NCBI GenBank assembly: GCA_021784375.1
Contig: JAJXSV010000065.1
Location: forward strand, 1-10,506
DNA: 10,506 nt
Direction of reading: 5' to 3'
Source of the DNA: Actinomycetes bacterium
Lineage (GTDB): Bacteria > Actinomycetota > Actinomycetes > S36-B12 > UBA5976
Shown: in pieces, positions 1 to 7,202 of the stretch
Layout of the letters: each line of letters opens with the position of its first letter
Numbering within the stretch: position 1 is the stretch's first letter
Program-made: the position numbers and the translations under genes
Notes under the pieces: model-generated
Seen by the model: only the letters and a program-made list of their open reading frames with translations
Told to the model about the DNA's origin: nothing
Databases searched by the model: none

Positions 1-2
1 CA

Positions 3-287
3 GCCAAGCTGGCCCCAAGGGCCCCTGCGTCCGCCCCTTCTTACAGGACCTTCCGGTACGCCTCCGCCCGCTCGGCCTCCATCGCCGGCCGCAACCACTC
101 GCTGATCATCACCTCCGACCAGGTGACGCTCACCTGCGACATGGCCGACTGCCTGACGCCCGGGGCCGCCGTCCAGGTGCGGGTGGACACCACGGTGCGC
201 CTGAGCGCCGCCCCCTTCGTGCGCAGCATCCCCCTGCACGCCACGCAGCGCGTCGTCATCGACCCCTTCCGCCAGGCGCCGGCATGA
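3..287 (+). CDS. TadE-like pilus assembly protein (5' partial)
   Basis: An open frame enters from the left edge and ends with TGA at 285-287, giving the last 94 codons of a protein. The visible part has no membrane helix, so the N-terminal anchor expected of TadE pseudopilins lies outside the window. The segment around residues 44-80 (CDMADC, then GAAVQVRVDTTVRLSAAPFV, then SIPLHATQRVVIDPFR) follows the usual TadE C-terminal layout: a cysteine-containing turn, a V-rich beta segment, a 'P-hydrophobic' segment, and a conserved alternating strand close to the end. Members of this family are minor pseudopilins needed for assembly of Flp/Tad pili at the cytoplasmic membrane. The stop codon overlaps the start of the next gene (ATGA), so the two are co-translated. 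Family assignment rests on pattern and on the TadG-like neighbour, not on a search. Confidence 0.7.
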   Translation, partial: AKLAPRAPASAPSYRTFRYASARSASIAGRNHSLIITSDQVTLTCDMADCLTPGAAVQVRVDTTVRLSAAPFVRSIPLHATQRVVIDPFRQAPA

Positions 288-709
288 CGCGGGATGAGGG
301 CTCGGTGCTCATCTACGCCCTGGGTGGAGTGCTGCTGGTCCTGGCGGTGGTGCTGGTGCTCGCCGACACCTCATCGCTCTTCATGCGGAGGGCCGCACTG
401 CTCACGGTGGCCGACGGAGCCGCCGTGGCAGCGGCGAACGCCGTCGACCTGCCCGCGATCTACGAGACGGGGGTGACGGACGTGCTGGCACTGGACCCCG
501 ACCAGGCGCGGTCCCTGGCCCAGGCCAGCGTCGATGCCGTGGACGACGCCCGGCTCGCCGATGTCCGCCTCGACTCCGTCGAGGTCACGCAGGACGGGGT
601 GACCGTGCTGGTGTCCGCCGCGGTGCCGGCGCCGCTCTCCGGCATCACGGGCTCGCGGGCAGTGCGGATCCGCGCCCGCGCGTCGGCGGCCCTGCCCACG
701 CGCGCCTGA
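284..709 (+). CDS. TadG-like pilus assembly protein (Flp pilus-assembly TadE/G-like)
   Basis: This 141-residue protein has a short charged N-terminus (MTRDEGS), one long hydrophobic helix at about residues 8-30, and then the sequence SLFMRRAALLTVADGAAVAAANAVD. That 'R-R-A-L-x-x-x-A-D-x-A-A-x-A-A-A' pattern is characteristic of the TadG-like N-terminal domain, in which the segment after the helix is kept outside the membrane. The rest, to residue 141, is an alanine/valine-rich, probably extracellular domain ending in a predicted strand (AVPAPLSGITGSRAVRIRA). Its ATG overlaps the TadE stop by four bases (ATGA), and there is no good ribosome-binding site of its own, so translation coupling is likely. 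In actinobacteria such short TadG-like genes typically close the tad operon after tadA-tadB-tadC-flp-tadE. The earlier genes would lie to the left of the window. Confidence 0.75.
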   Translation: MTRDEGSVLIYALGGVLLVLAVVLVLADTSSLFMRRAALLTVADGAAVAAANAVDLPAIYETGVTDVLALDPDQARSLAQASVDAVDDARLADVRLDSVEVTQDGVTVLVSAAVPAPLSGITGSRAVRIRARASAALPTRA

Positions 710-711
710 AC

Positions 712-735
712 GGCGGCGAGGGCGACGGAGCCGCC
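712..735 (+). terminator. Possible weak hairpin after the tad genes
   Basis: GGCGGC at 712-717 can pair with GCCGCC at 730-735 across a 12-base loop, just after the stop codon at 707-709. There is no T-run. The hairpin lies immediately upstream of the prfB -10 box, so it could separate the tad operon from prfB, but it may be no more than GC-rich chance. Confidence 0.25.
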
Positions 736-739
736 CCCG

Positions 740-745
740 TAGAAT
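740..745 (+). promoter_or_regulatory. -10 box of prfB (TAGAAT); leaderless start likely
   Basis: TAGAAT at 740-745, preceded by CCG, matches the actinobacterial primary sigma -10 consensus TANNNT. The prfB ATG lies only 9 bases downstream (755), so transcription should start at or within a few bases of the start codon. No Shine-Dalgarno sequence is present between the two. No convincing -35 hexamer was found, which is common in this phylum. Confidence 0.6.
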
Positions 746-754
746 CCCCACATC

Positions 755-1861
755 ATGGCTGACGTGCGCGAAACCTGGACCGAGGTCGACGCGACCCTCC
801 GCAACATCGAGCGCGTGCTGGACCTGCCGAGGATGCGGGCGGACATCGCCGCCCTGGGGGAGCAGGCAGCGGCACCCGACCTGTGGAACGACCAGGCGCA
901 TGCCCAGAAGGTGACCTCCCGCCTGTCCTACCTGCAGGCGGAGCTCAACCGCATCACCACGCTGCGCCGTCGCGTCGACGACGTGCCGATCCTGCTCGAG
1001 CTCGGCGAGGCCGAGGGCGACGCCGACTCCCTCGCGGAGGCGGGCCGGGAGATCGACGAACTCCAGCACCTGGTGTCCGAACTCGAGGTTCGCACACTGC
1101 TCAGCGGCGAGTACGACGCCCGTGAGGCCGTCATCACCGTCCAGGCCGGCGCTGGCGGCGTGGACGCGGCCGACTGGACGGAGATGCTGCTGCGCATGTA
1201 CCTGCGCTACTGCGAGCGCCACGGCTGGTCCACCGAGGTGTACGACGTGTCGTACGCAGAGGAGGCGGGCATCAAGTCCGCGGAATTCGCGGTGCACGCG
1301 CCCTACGCGTTCGGCACCCTGTCCGTGGAGGCGGGCACGCACCGGCTCGTGCGCATCTCGCCCTTCGACAACCAGGGCCGTCGCCAGACCTCCTTCGCCC
1401 GGGTCGACGTCATCCCGGCGCTCGACGAGGCGGATTCCGTCGACATCCCCGACGACGACATCCGGGTCGACGTCTACCGTTCCTCCGGCCCCGGCGGCCA
1501 GGGCGTCAACACCACGGACTCCGCCGTGCGCATCACCCACCTGCCCACCGGCATCGTGGTGTCCTGCCAGAACGAGCGCTCGCAGATCCAGAACCGGGCC
1601 ACCGCCATGGTCGTGCTCCAGGCCAAGCTGCTCGACCTCGCCCGCAAGGAGCGACAGGCCAAGCTGGACGCCATCAAGGGGGATTCGGCGGGCTCCTGGG
1701 GCACGCAGATGCGCAACTACGTGCTGCACCCGTACCAGATGGTGAAGGACTCACGCACCGAGGTGGAGACGGGCAACACCGGCGCCGTCCTCGATGGCGA
1801 GATCGACGAGTTCATCGAGGCCGCCATCCGCTGGCGCAAACAGCAACAGCTCGCGTCCTGA
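755..1861 (+). CDS. prfB: Peptide chain release factor 2 (RF2)
   Basis: This cytoplasmic factor recognises UGA and UAA stop codons in the ribosomal A site and triggers hydrolysis of peptidyl-tRNA. The 368-residue product has the RF2 stop-recognition tripeptide SPF at residues 202-204 (RISPFDNQG) and the catalytic GGQ loop at 247-249 ([19 protein letters not shown]). It also has the conserved tail ([17 protein letters not shown], then [10 protein letters not shown]). Positions and length agree with RF2 of other bacteria. The SPF tripeptide distinguishes it from RF1, which has PxT. The frame is continuous from ATG 755: the in-frame UGA and programmed +1 frameshift that autoregulate prfB in E. 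coli are absent. The start is supported by the -10 box 9 bases upstream. Downstream, ftsE is separated by 242 bp containing a hairpin, so prfB is probably monocistronic. Confidence 0.97.
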   Translation: MADVRETWTEVDATLRNIERVLDLPRMRADIAALGEQAAAPDLWNDQAHAQKVTSRLSYLQAELNRITTLRRRVDDVPILLELGEAEGDADSLAEAGREIDELQHLVSELEVRTLLSGEYDAREAVITVQAGAGGVDAADWTEMLLRMYLRYCERHGWSTEVYDVSYAEEAGIKSAEFAVHAPYAFGTLSVEAGTHRLVRISPFDNQGRRQTSFARVDVIPALDEADSVDIPDDDIRVDVYRSSGPGGQGVNTTDSAVRITHLPTGIVVSCQNERSQIQNRATAMVVLQAKLLDLARKERQAKLDAIKGDSAGSWGTQMRNYVLHPYQMVKDSRTEVETGNTGAVLDGEIDEFIEAAIRWRKQQQLAS

Positions 1862-1921
1862 CGCCCGCATCCCTCGACGTCGGCTCCACCAGCGTTCCTC
1901 CCGCGACACGCCCGGTTGCGT

Positions 1922-1952
1922 CGTCCAGGGAACCGTAGGCGGCCCCTGGGCG
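1922..1952 (+). terminator. Hairpin downstream of prfB, probable terminator
   Basis: CGTCCAGGG at 1922-1930 pairs over 9 bp (one G-U) with CCCTGGGCG at 1944-1952. An inner CCG/CGG stem (1933-1935 with 1940-1942) continues the helix around a TAGG loop. It lies 61 bases after the prfB stop. There is no U-tract, as is common for actinobacterial terminators. It could also serve as an mRNA 3' stabilising structure. Confidence 0.45.
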
Positions 1953-2059
1953 AGGCGGGCGGACGACGGCGCACCCGCATTTTGTGTGATTCCGGTCAAG
2001 ATCTGCGCAGGGCGAGCGCATCAGGGCGCGCCTAGGCGGTGGGCTGCCGCGCGGTTCCG

Positions 2060-2065
2060 TAGACT
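2060..2065 (+). promoter_or_regulatory. -10 box of the ftsE-ftsX-M23 operon (TAGACT)
   Basis: CCG followed by TAGACT at 2060-2065 matches TANNNT and resembles the boxes before prfB, smpB and the membrane gene at 8461. It predicts a transcript starting near 2072, with a leader of about 32 bases that contains the ftsE ribosome-binding site. No clear -35 element was identified. Confidence 0.5.
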
Positions 2066-2088
2066 CGCCGCCGTTGGTTCCCCCCCAC

Positions 2089-2094
2089 GGAGAG
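2089..2094 (+). promoter_or_regulatory. Ribosome-binding site that fixes the ftsE start
   Basis: GGAGAG at 2089-2094 lies 9 bases before GTG 2104. It supports that GTG over the in-frame TTG at 2074, which would lie almost at the predicted transcription start and would add ten residues absent from FtsE proteins. Confidence 0.65.
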
Positions 2095-2103
2095 ACTTCC
2101 CGC

Positions 2104-2793
2104 GTGATTCGATTCGAGAATGTGACGAAGGTGCACAAGGGCCAGCAGCGGCCGGCCTTGCGCGACATCTCCGTCGACATCGAAAAGGGCGAATTCGTCT
2201 TCCTGGTGGGCGCGTCCGGCTCCGGTAAGTCGACATTCCTGCGGCTCACGCTGCGCGAGGAGCGCCCCACGTCGGGACTCGTCTACGTCGCTGGCAAGGA
2301 CCTCACGAAGCTCGCCGGCTGGAAGGTCCCCATCCTGCGGCGCCAGATCGGCACCGTGTTCCAGGACTTCCGACTGCTCCCGAACCGCACGGTGGCGGGC
2401 AACGTCGCCTTCGCGCTCGAGGTGATCGGCAAGCCGGCCGCGGAGATCGCGAGCGTCGTCCCCAACGTCCTCGAACTCGTGGGGCTGGAGGGCAAGGAGG
2501 ATCGCCTCCCCGACCAGCTCTCCGGCGGTGAGCAGCAGCGCGTGGCCATCGCCCGCGCCTTCGTCAACCGCCCGCAGATCCTGCTCGCCGACGAGCCCAC
2601 GGGAAACCTCGACCCCGAGACCTCCATCGGCATCATGAAGCTGCTGGACCGCATCAATCGCATCGGCACCACCGTGGTGATGGCGACGCATGACGCGGCC
2701 ATCGTCGACCAGATGCGCAAGCGCGTGATCGAGCTCGACTCCGGACGCCTGGTGCGCGATCAGTCGCGCGGTGTCTACGGGGGAGCGGTCTGA
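2104..2793 (+). CDS. ftsE: Cell-division ATP-binding protein FtsE
   Basis: This 229-residue ABC-type ATPase sits on the cytoplasmic face of the membrane with FtsX and uses ATP binding and hydrolysis to control septal peptidoglycan hydrolases. All nucleotide-binding motifs are intact: Walker [10 protein letters not shown] (residues 36-44), Q-loop Q87 (FQDFRLLPN), signature LSGGEQQR (139-146), Walker [10 protein letters not shown] (159-167) and H-loop H196 (MATHD). The N-terminus [10 protein letters not shown] is typical of FtsE, and the length equals that of the mycobacterial protein. The start is GTG 2104, chosen from the ribosome-binding site and family alignment. The stop overlaps the ftsX ATG by one base, so the two are translationally coupled. 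The upstream TAGACT box probably drives ftsE, ftsX and the M23 gene as one unit. Confidence 0.96.
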   Translation: MIRFENVTKVHKGQQRPALRDISVDIEKGEFVFLVGASGSGKSTFLRLTLREERPTSGLVYVAGKDLTKLAGWKVPILRRQIGTVFQDFRLLPNRTVAGNVAFALEVIGKPAAEIASVVPNVLELVGLEGKEDRLPDQLSGGEQQRVAIARAFVNRPQILLADEPTGNLDPETSIGIMKLLDRINRIGTTVVMATHDAAIVDQMRKRVIELDSGRLVRDQSRGVYGGAV

Positions 2794-3701
2794 TGCGCAC
2801 CGGGTTCATCTTCGCCGAGGTCCGCAACGGCCTCCGCCGCAACCTCACCATGACGCTCGCCGTGGTGGTGACCGTCGGTGTCTCGCTGTCCCTGTTCGGC
2901 GCCGCCCTGCTCGTGCGTGCGCAGGTCGGGCAGATGAAGGACTACTGGTACGACCGCGTGCAGGTGTCGATCTTCCTGTGTGGCGCCGTGAGCGAGGCGC
3001 CGTCCTGCGCGGGTGGCGTCGTCACCGATGCCCAGAAGCAGCAGATCCTCACCGACCTCGACGCCTTGAAGCCGCTCGTGCAGGCCGTCTACTACGAGTC
3101 GCAGTCGCAGGCCCTCGCGCGCTTCAAGGAGCAGTTCAAGGGCTCGCCGCTCGCTGCCAACGCCACTGTCGACCAGATGCCCGAGTCCTACCGGGTGAAG
3201 CTCAAGGACCCCACGAAGTTCGCCGTCATCGCCTCGGCGTTCGCCGGCCGTCCCGGTATCGAGGATGTCCAGGACCAACGCCAGTCCCTGGATCGCCTCT
3301 TCAAGGCCCTCGGTGGCCTGCAGGCCATGGGCCTGGCCATCGCCCTCGCCATGCTCTTCGTGACGGTGCTGCTGATCTCGAACACCATGCGCGTGGCCTC
3401 CTTCTCGCGTCGCCGTGAGACCTCGATCATGCGTCTGGTCGGGGCATCCAACACCGCCATCCGCCTGCCCTTCGTGCTGGAAGCAGCGGCGTCAGCGGTC
3501 GGCGGCGGCCTCATCGCCGCCCTGGGACTGGTGGCGGTGAAGATCTTCCTCATCGACCACACGCTGGCCACCACCTTCCAGTTCACCACCTTCATCGGAT
3601 GGGGTGTCGTCCTCTGGACCATCCCGGTCGTCATCGGCATCGGTGTCCTGTTGGCAGTGATCGCTGCCTCGCTGACCCTCCGCCGCTACCTCCGGGTCTG
3701 A
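2793..3701 (+). CDS. ftsX: Cell-division ABC transporter permease FtsX
   Basis: This 302-residue membrane partner of FtsE does not transport a solute. It transmits ATP-driven conformational change to wall hydrolases outside the membrane. Four hydrophobic segments are visible, at about residues 19-42, 173-197, 224-253 and 270-295. A large extracytoplasmic domain (about 43-170) lies between the first two, and the segment RRRETSIMRLVGAS (207-220) matches the cytoplasmic coupling region of FtsX. The extracytoplasmic domain carries two cysteines, C63 and C72, that could form a disulfide. A strong GGGGGAG ribosome-binding site at 2779-2785 lies 7 bases before ATG 2793, and that ATG overlaps the ftsE stop. 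Length and topology match actinobacterial FtsX. Confidence 0.95.
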   Translation: MRTGFIFAEVRNGLRRNLTMTLAVVVTVGVSLSLFGAALLVRAQVGQMKDYWYDRVQVSIFLCGAVSEAPSCAGGVVTDAQKQQILTDLDALKPLVQAVYYESQSQALARFKEQFKGSPLAANATVDQMPESYRVKLKDPTKFAVIASAFAGRPGIEDVQDQRQSLDRLFKALGGLQAMGLAIALAMLFVTVLLISNTMRVASFSRRRETSIMRLVGASNTAIRLPFVLEAAASAVGGGLIAALGLVAVKIFLIDHTLATTFQFTTFIGWGVVLWTIPVVIGIGVLLAVIAASLTLRRYLRV

Positions 3702-3703
3702 GC

Positions 3704-4945
3704 TTGCGTCGCCGCGTCGTCACTGCAGGAGTGCTCGTATGGGCGCTCCTCGCGCCGACCCAGATTGCCTTCGGGGCCAGCGCAAGCAGCAACATCAACT
3801 CGCTGAACACGCAGCTGCAGGCCGTCGGTGAGGACCTCGACAATGCCAACGTCGCCGTCAAGAAGGCGATGAACGACTACACGCGTGCGCAGGCGGCGCT
3901 GAACCGAGCCTCCGCGGCGCTCAAGGCAGCCAACGGGGTGGCCGCCGTCGCGAATGCCGCCGACCAACGGGCCACCGCGGAACTCGGTGCCGCGCAGGCG
4001 CGCACGGACGCAGCGGCGCGCAAGTTGGCCACCACCGAGCAGAAGCTCAACGGCGAGCACCGCCTGGTCGCCCAGCTCATCAATCAGGTGTACCGCAGCG
4101 GCCCGCTGTCGCAGTTCGATGCCCTGCTGAGCGCACAGTCTCCGCAGGACCTCACCGAGCGCCTGCAGATCCTGCAGTCGTGGACGCGCAGCAAGGCCGC
4201 CACCATCGGCGACCTCACCATCATCAAGACCCAGGTCTCGCAGCAGAAGGCGGTACTGCAGCAACTCGAGGCGGAGCTGACGATCAAGAAGGACGCGGTG
4301 CACGCCAGTGCGCTCGTCGCCCAGGACGCGGCCGCCAAGGCCAAGGACGCCCAGACCGCCTTCGACGCCGCGGCACTCGTCCGCGCGAAGGCGCTGAAGA
4401 TCGCGCAGTCGCACCGCAATGACGTGAAGAAGCGCTACGACGAGATGGCCGCCGAACTGGTGCGCCTGAAGGCGGAGGCGCGGGCCGGCTCCAAGTTGGG
4501 CGCGGGCCTGAAGTTCACGGGCGAGCTCATCTGGCCCGTCCCCGGTGGCCAGATCACGCAGGGCCCCGGTCCGCGTCGGCACCCCGTCTACGGCTACCGC
4601 TCCTGCCACACCGGCGTGGACATCGGCGCCGCCAACGGCACGCCCATCCATGCGGCGGCGTCCGGCATCGTGGTGTCCGTGCTGAACGGCGGCCCTTACG
4701 GACTGCACACGCTGGTCGCCCACGGCAGCGGCATGACGACGCTGTACGCGCACCAGAGCGTGGCCAAGGTGCGGCCGGGCGAGCACGTGGACGCCAACCA
4801 GGTGATCGGCCTCGTCGGCCACACCGGCTGGGCCACCGGACCTCACCTGCACTTCGAGGTGCGCATCGACGGCAACGCCTACAACCCGCTGGGCTGGTTC
4901 GGTGGCAGGAAGTTCCCGATCTCCTCGATGGGCTCGCCCTGCTGA
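3704..4945 (+). CDS. Secreted coiled-coil M23 family peptidoglycan endopeptidase
   Basis: The 413-residue product begins with a classic Sec signal peptide (MRRRVVTAGV, hydrophobic stretch to about residue 22, likely cleavage after GASA near 27). An alanine- and glutamine-rich coiled coil runs from about 30 to 260. A LytM/M23 zinc metallopeptidase domain occupies about 275-400. The active site is intact: H302 and D306 (HTGVD) plus H383 are zinc ligands, and H350 (YAH) and H381 (HLHFEV) are the catalytic histidines by analogy with LytM. The domain order resembles E. coli EnvC, but EnvC lacks the zinc site, so this enzyme should itself cut peptide cross-bridges. The TTG start is two bases after the ftsX stop and is the start that yields a full signal peptide. 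The in-frame GTG at 3731 would remove the positively charged N-region. Coupling to ftsX suggests an FtsEX-controlled hydrolase. That role is inferred. Confidence 0.9.
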   Translation: MRRRVVTAGVLVWALLAPTQIAFGASASSNINSLNTQLQAVGEDLDNANVAVKKAMNDYTRAQAALNRASAALKAANGVAAVANAADQRATAELGAAQARTDAAARKLATTEQKLNGEHRLVAQLINQVYRSGPLSQFDALLSAQSPQDLTERLQILQSWTRSKAATIGDLTIIKTQVSQQKAVLQQLEAELTIKKDAVHASALVAQDAAAKAKDAQTAFDAAALVRAKALKIAQSHRNDVKKRYDEMAAELVRLKAEARAGSKLGAGLKFTGELIWPVPGGQITQGPGPRRHPVYGYRSCHTGVDIGAANGTPIHAAASGIVVSVLNGGPYGLHTLVAHGSGMTTLYAHQSVAKVRPGEHVDANQVIGLVGHTGWATGPHLHFEVRIDGNAYNPLGWFGGRKFPISSMGSPC

Positions 4946-5064
4946 CGGCCGGCTGAGCACACCGAGCACCCGGCTCTCGTCGGCCAGTGCCCTGCCCGCT
5001 TGTTCCCCGGATCGGCCCCGGGCGCTGGGCTGCGCCGACAACCGGGGGTTCGCCGGACGGGCCG

Positions 5065-5070
5065 TAGGCT
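5065..5070 (+). promoter_or_regulatory. -10 box of smpB (TAGGCT); leaderless start likely
   Basis: CCG followed by TAGGCT at 5065-5070 lies 7 bases before the smpB ATG (5078). The transcription start would coincide with the start codon. No Shine-Dalgarno sequence is present. The box shows that smpB can be transcribed independently of the ftsEX operon upstream. Confidence 0.6.
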
Positions 5071-5077
5071 TGCGGCC

Positions 5078-5557
5078 ATGCCCAGGGAGACAGGGCGCAA
5101 GTTGGTTGCGCAGAACAAGAAGGCGCGCCACGACTACTCGATCAAGGATGTCTACGAGGCCGGCCTCGTGCTCGTCGGGACCGAGGTGAAGTCGTTGCGC
5201 GCTGGTCGCGCGTCCCTGGTGGACGGATTCGTCACCATCGACGGTGGCGAGGCCTTCCTGCACAACGTGCACATACCGGAGTACGACCTCGGCACCTGGA
5301 CCAACCACGACGTCCGTCGCAAGCGCAAGCTGCTGCTCGGCGCCGACGAGATCCGCAAGCTCCGCATCGCCACCGAGCGCCAGGGCTACACCATCGTGCC
5401 CCTGCAGCTGTACTTCCAGAACGGCTTCGCCAAGGTGGAGATTGGCCTGGCGGAAGGTCGGAAGTCGCACGACAAGCGCCATGCGATCGCTGAGCGCGAC
5501 GCGGCCCGCGAGATGGCGCGCGCGGTCGGTCGACGCAGCAAGGGCCGCCTCGACTGA
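5078..5557 (+). CDS. smpB: SsrA-binding protein SmpB
   Basis: SmpB binds the tRNA-like domain of tmRNA and delivers it to ribosomes stalled on mRNAs lacking a stop codon, where its C-terminal tail occupies the empty mRNA channel. The 159-residue protein shows the family landmarks: NKKARHDY (13-20), [19 protein letters not shown] (29-47), the HNVHIPEY strand (62-69), [11 protein letters not shown] (77-87), and a basic tail after GRKSHDKR (127-134). ATG 5078 gives the normal N-terminus, and the open frame upstream to 5000 is not coding. Its RNA partner ssrA lies downstream at 9110-9485 on the same strand. In M. tuberculosis the two are much closer together, which suggests the intervening repeat island was acquired here. 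Confidence 0.96.
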   Translation: MPRETGRKLVAQNKKARHDYSIKDVYEAGLVLVGTEVKSLRAGRASLVDGFVTIDGGEAFLHNVHIPEYDLGTWTNHDVRRKRKLLLGADEIRKLRIATERQGYTIVPLQLYFQNGFAKVEIGLAEGRKSHDKRHAIAERDAAREMARAVGRRSKGRLD

Positions 5558-5570
5558 CGGCTGGCCCGCC

Positions 5571-5624
5571 GGCTGCGCCGTTTGGGGCCGTGTGTCCGGG
5601 GGCGATGGCTGCGCCGTTTGGGGC
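5571..5624 (+). repeat. 18-bp direct repeat, two copies 36 bp apart
   Basis: GGCTGCGCCGTTTGGGGC occurs exactly at 5571-5588 and again at 5607-5624, in the same orientation, 14 bases after the smpB stop. The exact match over 18 bases makes chance unlikely. The function is unknown. Confidence 0.8.
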
Positions 5625-5706
5625 TGTTCGGCCGGCAGCGACCGCGCCGGTTCGGGCCCATGCAGCCACCGCGATCGACGTCGACCACCGGCGAGCCATC
5701 GACCGC

Positions 5707-5805
5707 GCGACACGCCGCAGCAGCGATCCTCTGCAGGGTTGTGGTTGGCAGTTGCCGGCGTGTTGCAACCAGTCGGCTGCACACGTTGTGGGCGTCGGCG
5801 TGTCG
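5707..5805 (+). repeat. Dispersed repeat, copy A (diverged)
   Basis: This 99-base stretch aligns without gaps to 7034-7132 and 7252-7350. By hand count it matches the last of these at about 78 of 99 positions. The centre (5739-5781, 43 bases) is nearly invariant: one mismatch to the copy at 7252 and two to the copy at 7034. The core includes the palindrome GTTGCAAC. A further partial echo, GGCGTGTCGCAACC at 5797-5810, repeats GGCGTGTTGCAACC at 5757-5770 with an offset of 40 bases. This copy lies upstream of the AbiEi-like gene in the same orientation as the two downstream copies. Confidence 0.85.
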
Positions 5806-6018
5806 CAACCCCTGACTGCAGCAGTTGCCGGCGCGGTTGGCCGGTGGGTGTTGAGGGTGACGGGCCTGCCAACCATCCCGTGGCGCCTATGGCGGGTTCC
5901 GGCGCCGAGACGCGGTGACGGGCCGGCCACGTGTCCACAGGGCACCCGATGCGTCCTCCGGCCGCAGGCAGCGCACTTCGCTCGCGACGGTGACAGGGGC
6001 CGTCGGTGTGCTGCCGCC

Positions 6019-6894
6019 ATGCCACTGCCAGAGGTGTTCAGCGTCGGCGATGCGGTGCGTGACGGTCTGACACGACAGCAACTGCGCACGCTGCTGGGCC
6101 ACGGCACCATATGCCGCATCCAGCGAGGGTTGTTCCGCTTCACGACCGGTTGCGCGGAGTCCGAATTGGAGCGGGTCCGCATCGCCGTCGCGCGTGCGCC
6201 GAGGGGAGCCGTGCTCACGGGTCACGCCGCAGCGCGCATGCTCGGCATTGCCACTCCGCGCGTGGCCGAAGTGCGCCAGGTCGATTTCATCGTGGAGGAT
6301 GCCGCGCGCCCCGTGCGCGAGATGCAGGGCGTGCGCATCACGGCGCGGCGGGTGCCGCGCGAGCATGTCATCACGCTTAACGGCATCCGCATGACCAGCC
6401 CGGCGTGGACGGCCCTCGAACTGGCGCTCAGGGTGCCGTTCTCGCTGGCGCTGGCGCCCTTGGACAGCGCGCTCCGCGGTGGCGTCGATCGCGCAGTATT
6501 TCAGGCGCTGCAAGGGGAATTCGCCGGGAGGCGGGGCTGCCGCGGGCTGTCGCGTGCCATCGCCGAGGCGTCGCCGTTGGCAGAATCCGGGTTGGAGTCG
6601 CAGAGTCGCGGCCTGTTCCTGGAGGCGGGGCTGCCCCGCCCGGATCTGCAACTGCCGGTGCGCATTGCGGGCGGTCGCACCATGTATGTCGACTTCGGGT
6701 GGCCGCAGGTGATGTTGGCGGGCGAGGCCGACGGGCTGGTGAAGTACGTGAGCGACGGCGTGTACCGCGCTGAGAAGATCCGGGAGATGCAGATCTGCCG
6801 ACGCGGGATCAGGGTCGAACGCTGGACCCAGTGGGATCTCGACCACGGAGCGGGGGACCTGCTGGACCGGCTGTTCCGCTACTTCGACCGGTGA
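6019..6894 (+). CDS. AbiEi-like winged-helix protein with C-terminal PD-(D/E)XK-like domain
   Basis: The 291-residue product has two parts. Residues 1-45 (VFSVGDAVRDGLTRQQLRTL, then RIQRGLFRF) match the N-terminal winged-helix pattern of AbiEi-type antitoxin/regulator proteins. Residues about 70-130 hold the usual middle region of such proteins, including MTSPAWTALELAL. The C-terminal part (about 187-275) shows a DUF559/Vsr-like nuclease-fold pattern: ESGLES (189-194), YVDFGWP with D225, and GEADGLVKY with E236, D238 and K242. No AbiEii-type toxin gene lies next to it, so a two-gene toxin-antitoxin system is not seen. Such stand-alone proteins are frequent in actinobacteria and their role is not established. 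ATG 6019 starts just before the domain. The frame is open further upstream, but that part overlaps repeat copy A and looks non-coding. No clear ribosome-binding site or promoter was found. Confidence 0.8.
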   Translation: MPLPEVFSVGDAVRDGLTRQQLRTLLGHGTICRIQRGLFRFTTGCAESELERVRIAVARAPRGAVLTGHAAARMLGIATPRVAEVRQVDFIVEDAARPVREMQGVRITARRVPREHVITLNGIRMTSPAWTALELALRVPFSLALAPLDSALRGGVDRAVFQALQGEFAGRRGCRGLSRAIAEASPLAESGLESQSRGLFLEAGLPRPDLQLPVRIAGGRTMYVDFGWPQVMLAGEADGLVKYVSDGVYRAEKIREMQICRRGIRVERWTQWDLDHGAGDLLDRLFRYFDR

Positions 6895-6953
6895 CGCCAC
6901 CAGGGTGCTCGCATTGTCCGCATGCGCGCACCGCTGACTGCTGGGTTTGACGC

Positions 6954-7196
6954 GGGCAGTGCTGGCATCGCCCGCGGGGCCCTCGGTGCTGGGACCGATG
7001 GCGCCGAAGGCAGCACGACGCGCCGATGGCAGCGCGACGCGCCGGACTCGCCATCTTGTGCAGCGCTGTGGTTGGCGGTTGCCGGCGTGTTGCAACCAGT
7101 CGGCTGCAGAGTTGTTCTGTGCCGGCGTGTCATGGCGGGCCCAGTCGCCGGGTGGATGGCGGGCAGGGGTTTGCCGACGGGCAGTGGTTTGCCGAC
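6954..7196 (+). repeat. Tandem repeat unit B (243 bp)
   Basis: This is the first of two consecutive units that begin with GGGCAGNGCTGG and contain ATGGCGCCGAAGGCAGC (from 6998), the 99-base dispersed-repeat segment (7034-7132) and GGTGGATGGCGGGCAGG (ending 7167). The stretch 7082-7144 (63 bases) is identical to 7300-7362 in unit C. Unit B is longer than C because of a 19-base insertion near 7015-7033 (a partial duplication of the adjacent sequence), the 18-bp duplication at 7168-7202, and a few extra bases near 6985-6995. Confidence 0.85.
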
Positions 7197-7202
7197 GGGC
7201 AG
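7168..7202 (+). repeat. 18-bp tandem duplication inside the repeat array
   Basis: GGTTTGCCGACGGGCAG occurs at 7168-7184 and again at 7186-7202, period 18, separated by one T. Unit C has a single diverged equivalent (AGCTGCCGGCGGGCAG, 7386-7401), so this is a local duplication in unit B. Confidence 0.8.

Larger units (their letters stand above)
5558..6018 (+). other. Non-coding accessory interval with repeats
   Basis: These 461 bases between smpB and the AbiEi-like gene hold no convincing gene. They contain an 18-base direct repeat (5571-5624) and one diverged copy of the dispersed repeat (5707-5805). No -10 box of the local TANNNT type and no ribosome-binding site were seen before the gene at 6019. 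Long open frames cross the region on both strands, but they lack any family pattern and are expected at this GC content. Confidence 0.6.

Noticed and set aside
371..1729. 452-codon open frame on the minus strand opposite prfB
   Set aside because: It is antisense to an unmistakable prfB, has no family pattern, and is rich in the H/G/V/R composition typical of high-GC antisense frames.
2024..2036. GC-rich palindromes (GGCGCGCC, CCTAGG) before ftsE as an operator
   Set aside because: Short GC palindromes are expected at this base composition. There is no repeated or spaced operator structure.
2074..2103. TTG 2074 as the ftsE start
   Set aside because: It would add ten residues not found in FtsE and lies almost at the predicted transcription start. 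GTG 2104 has a well-spaced GGAGAG.
5590..6018. N-terminal extension of the AbiEi-like gene (143 extra codons)
   Set aside because: It reads through repeat copy A and shows no domain. The AbiEi pattern begins right after ATG 6019, and normal family length is reached from there.
3686..6025. 779-codon open frame on the minus strand across the M23 gene, smpB and the repeat region
   Set aside because: It lies antisense to two well-supported genes, and its sequence is low-complexity and typical of GC-driven open frames.
6019..6894. Complete type IV toxin-antitoxin (AbiE) operon
   Set aside because: No AbiEii nucleotidyltransferase-type toxin gene is adjacent. The following sequence is non-coding repeats.
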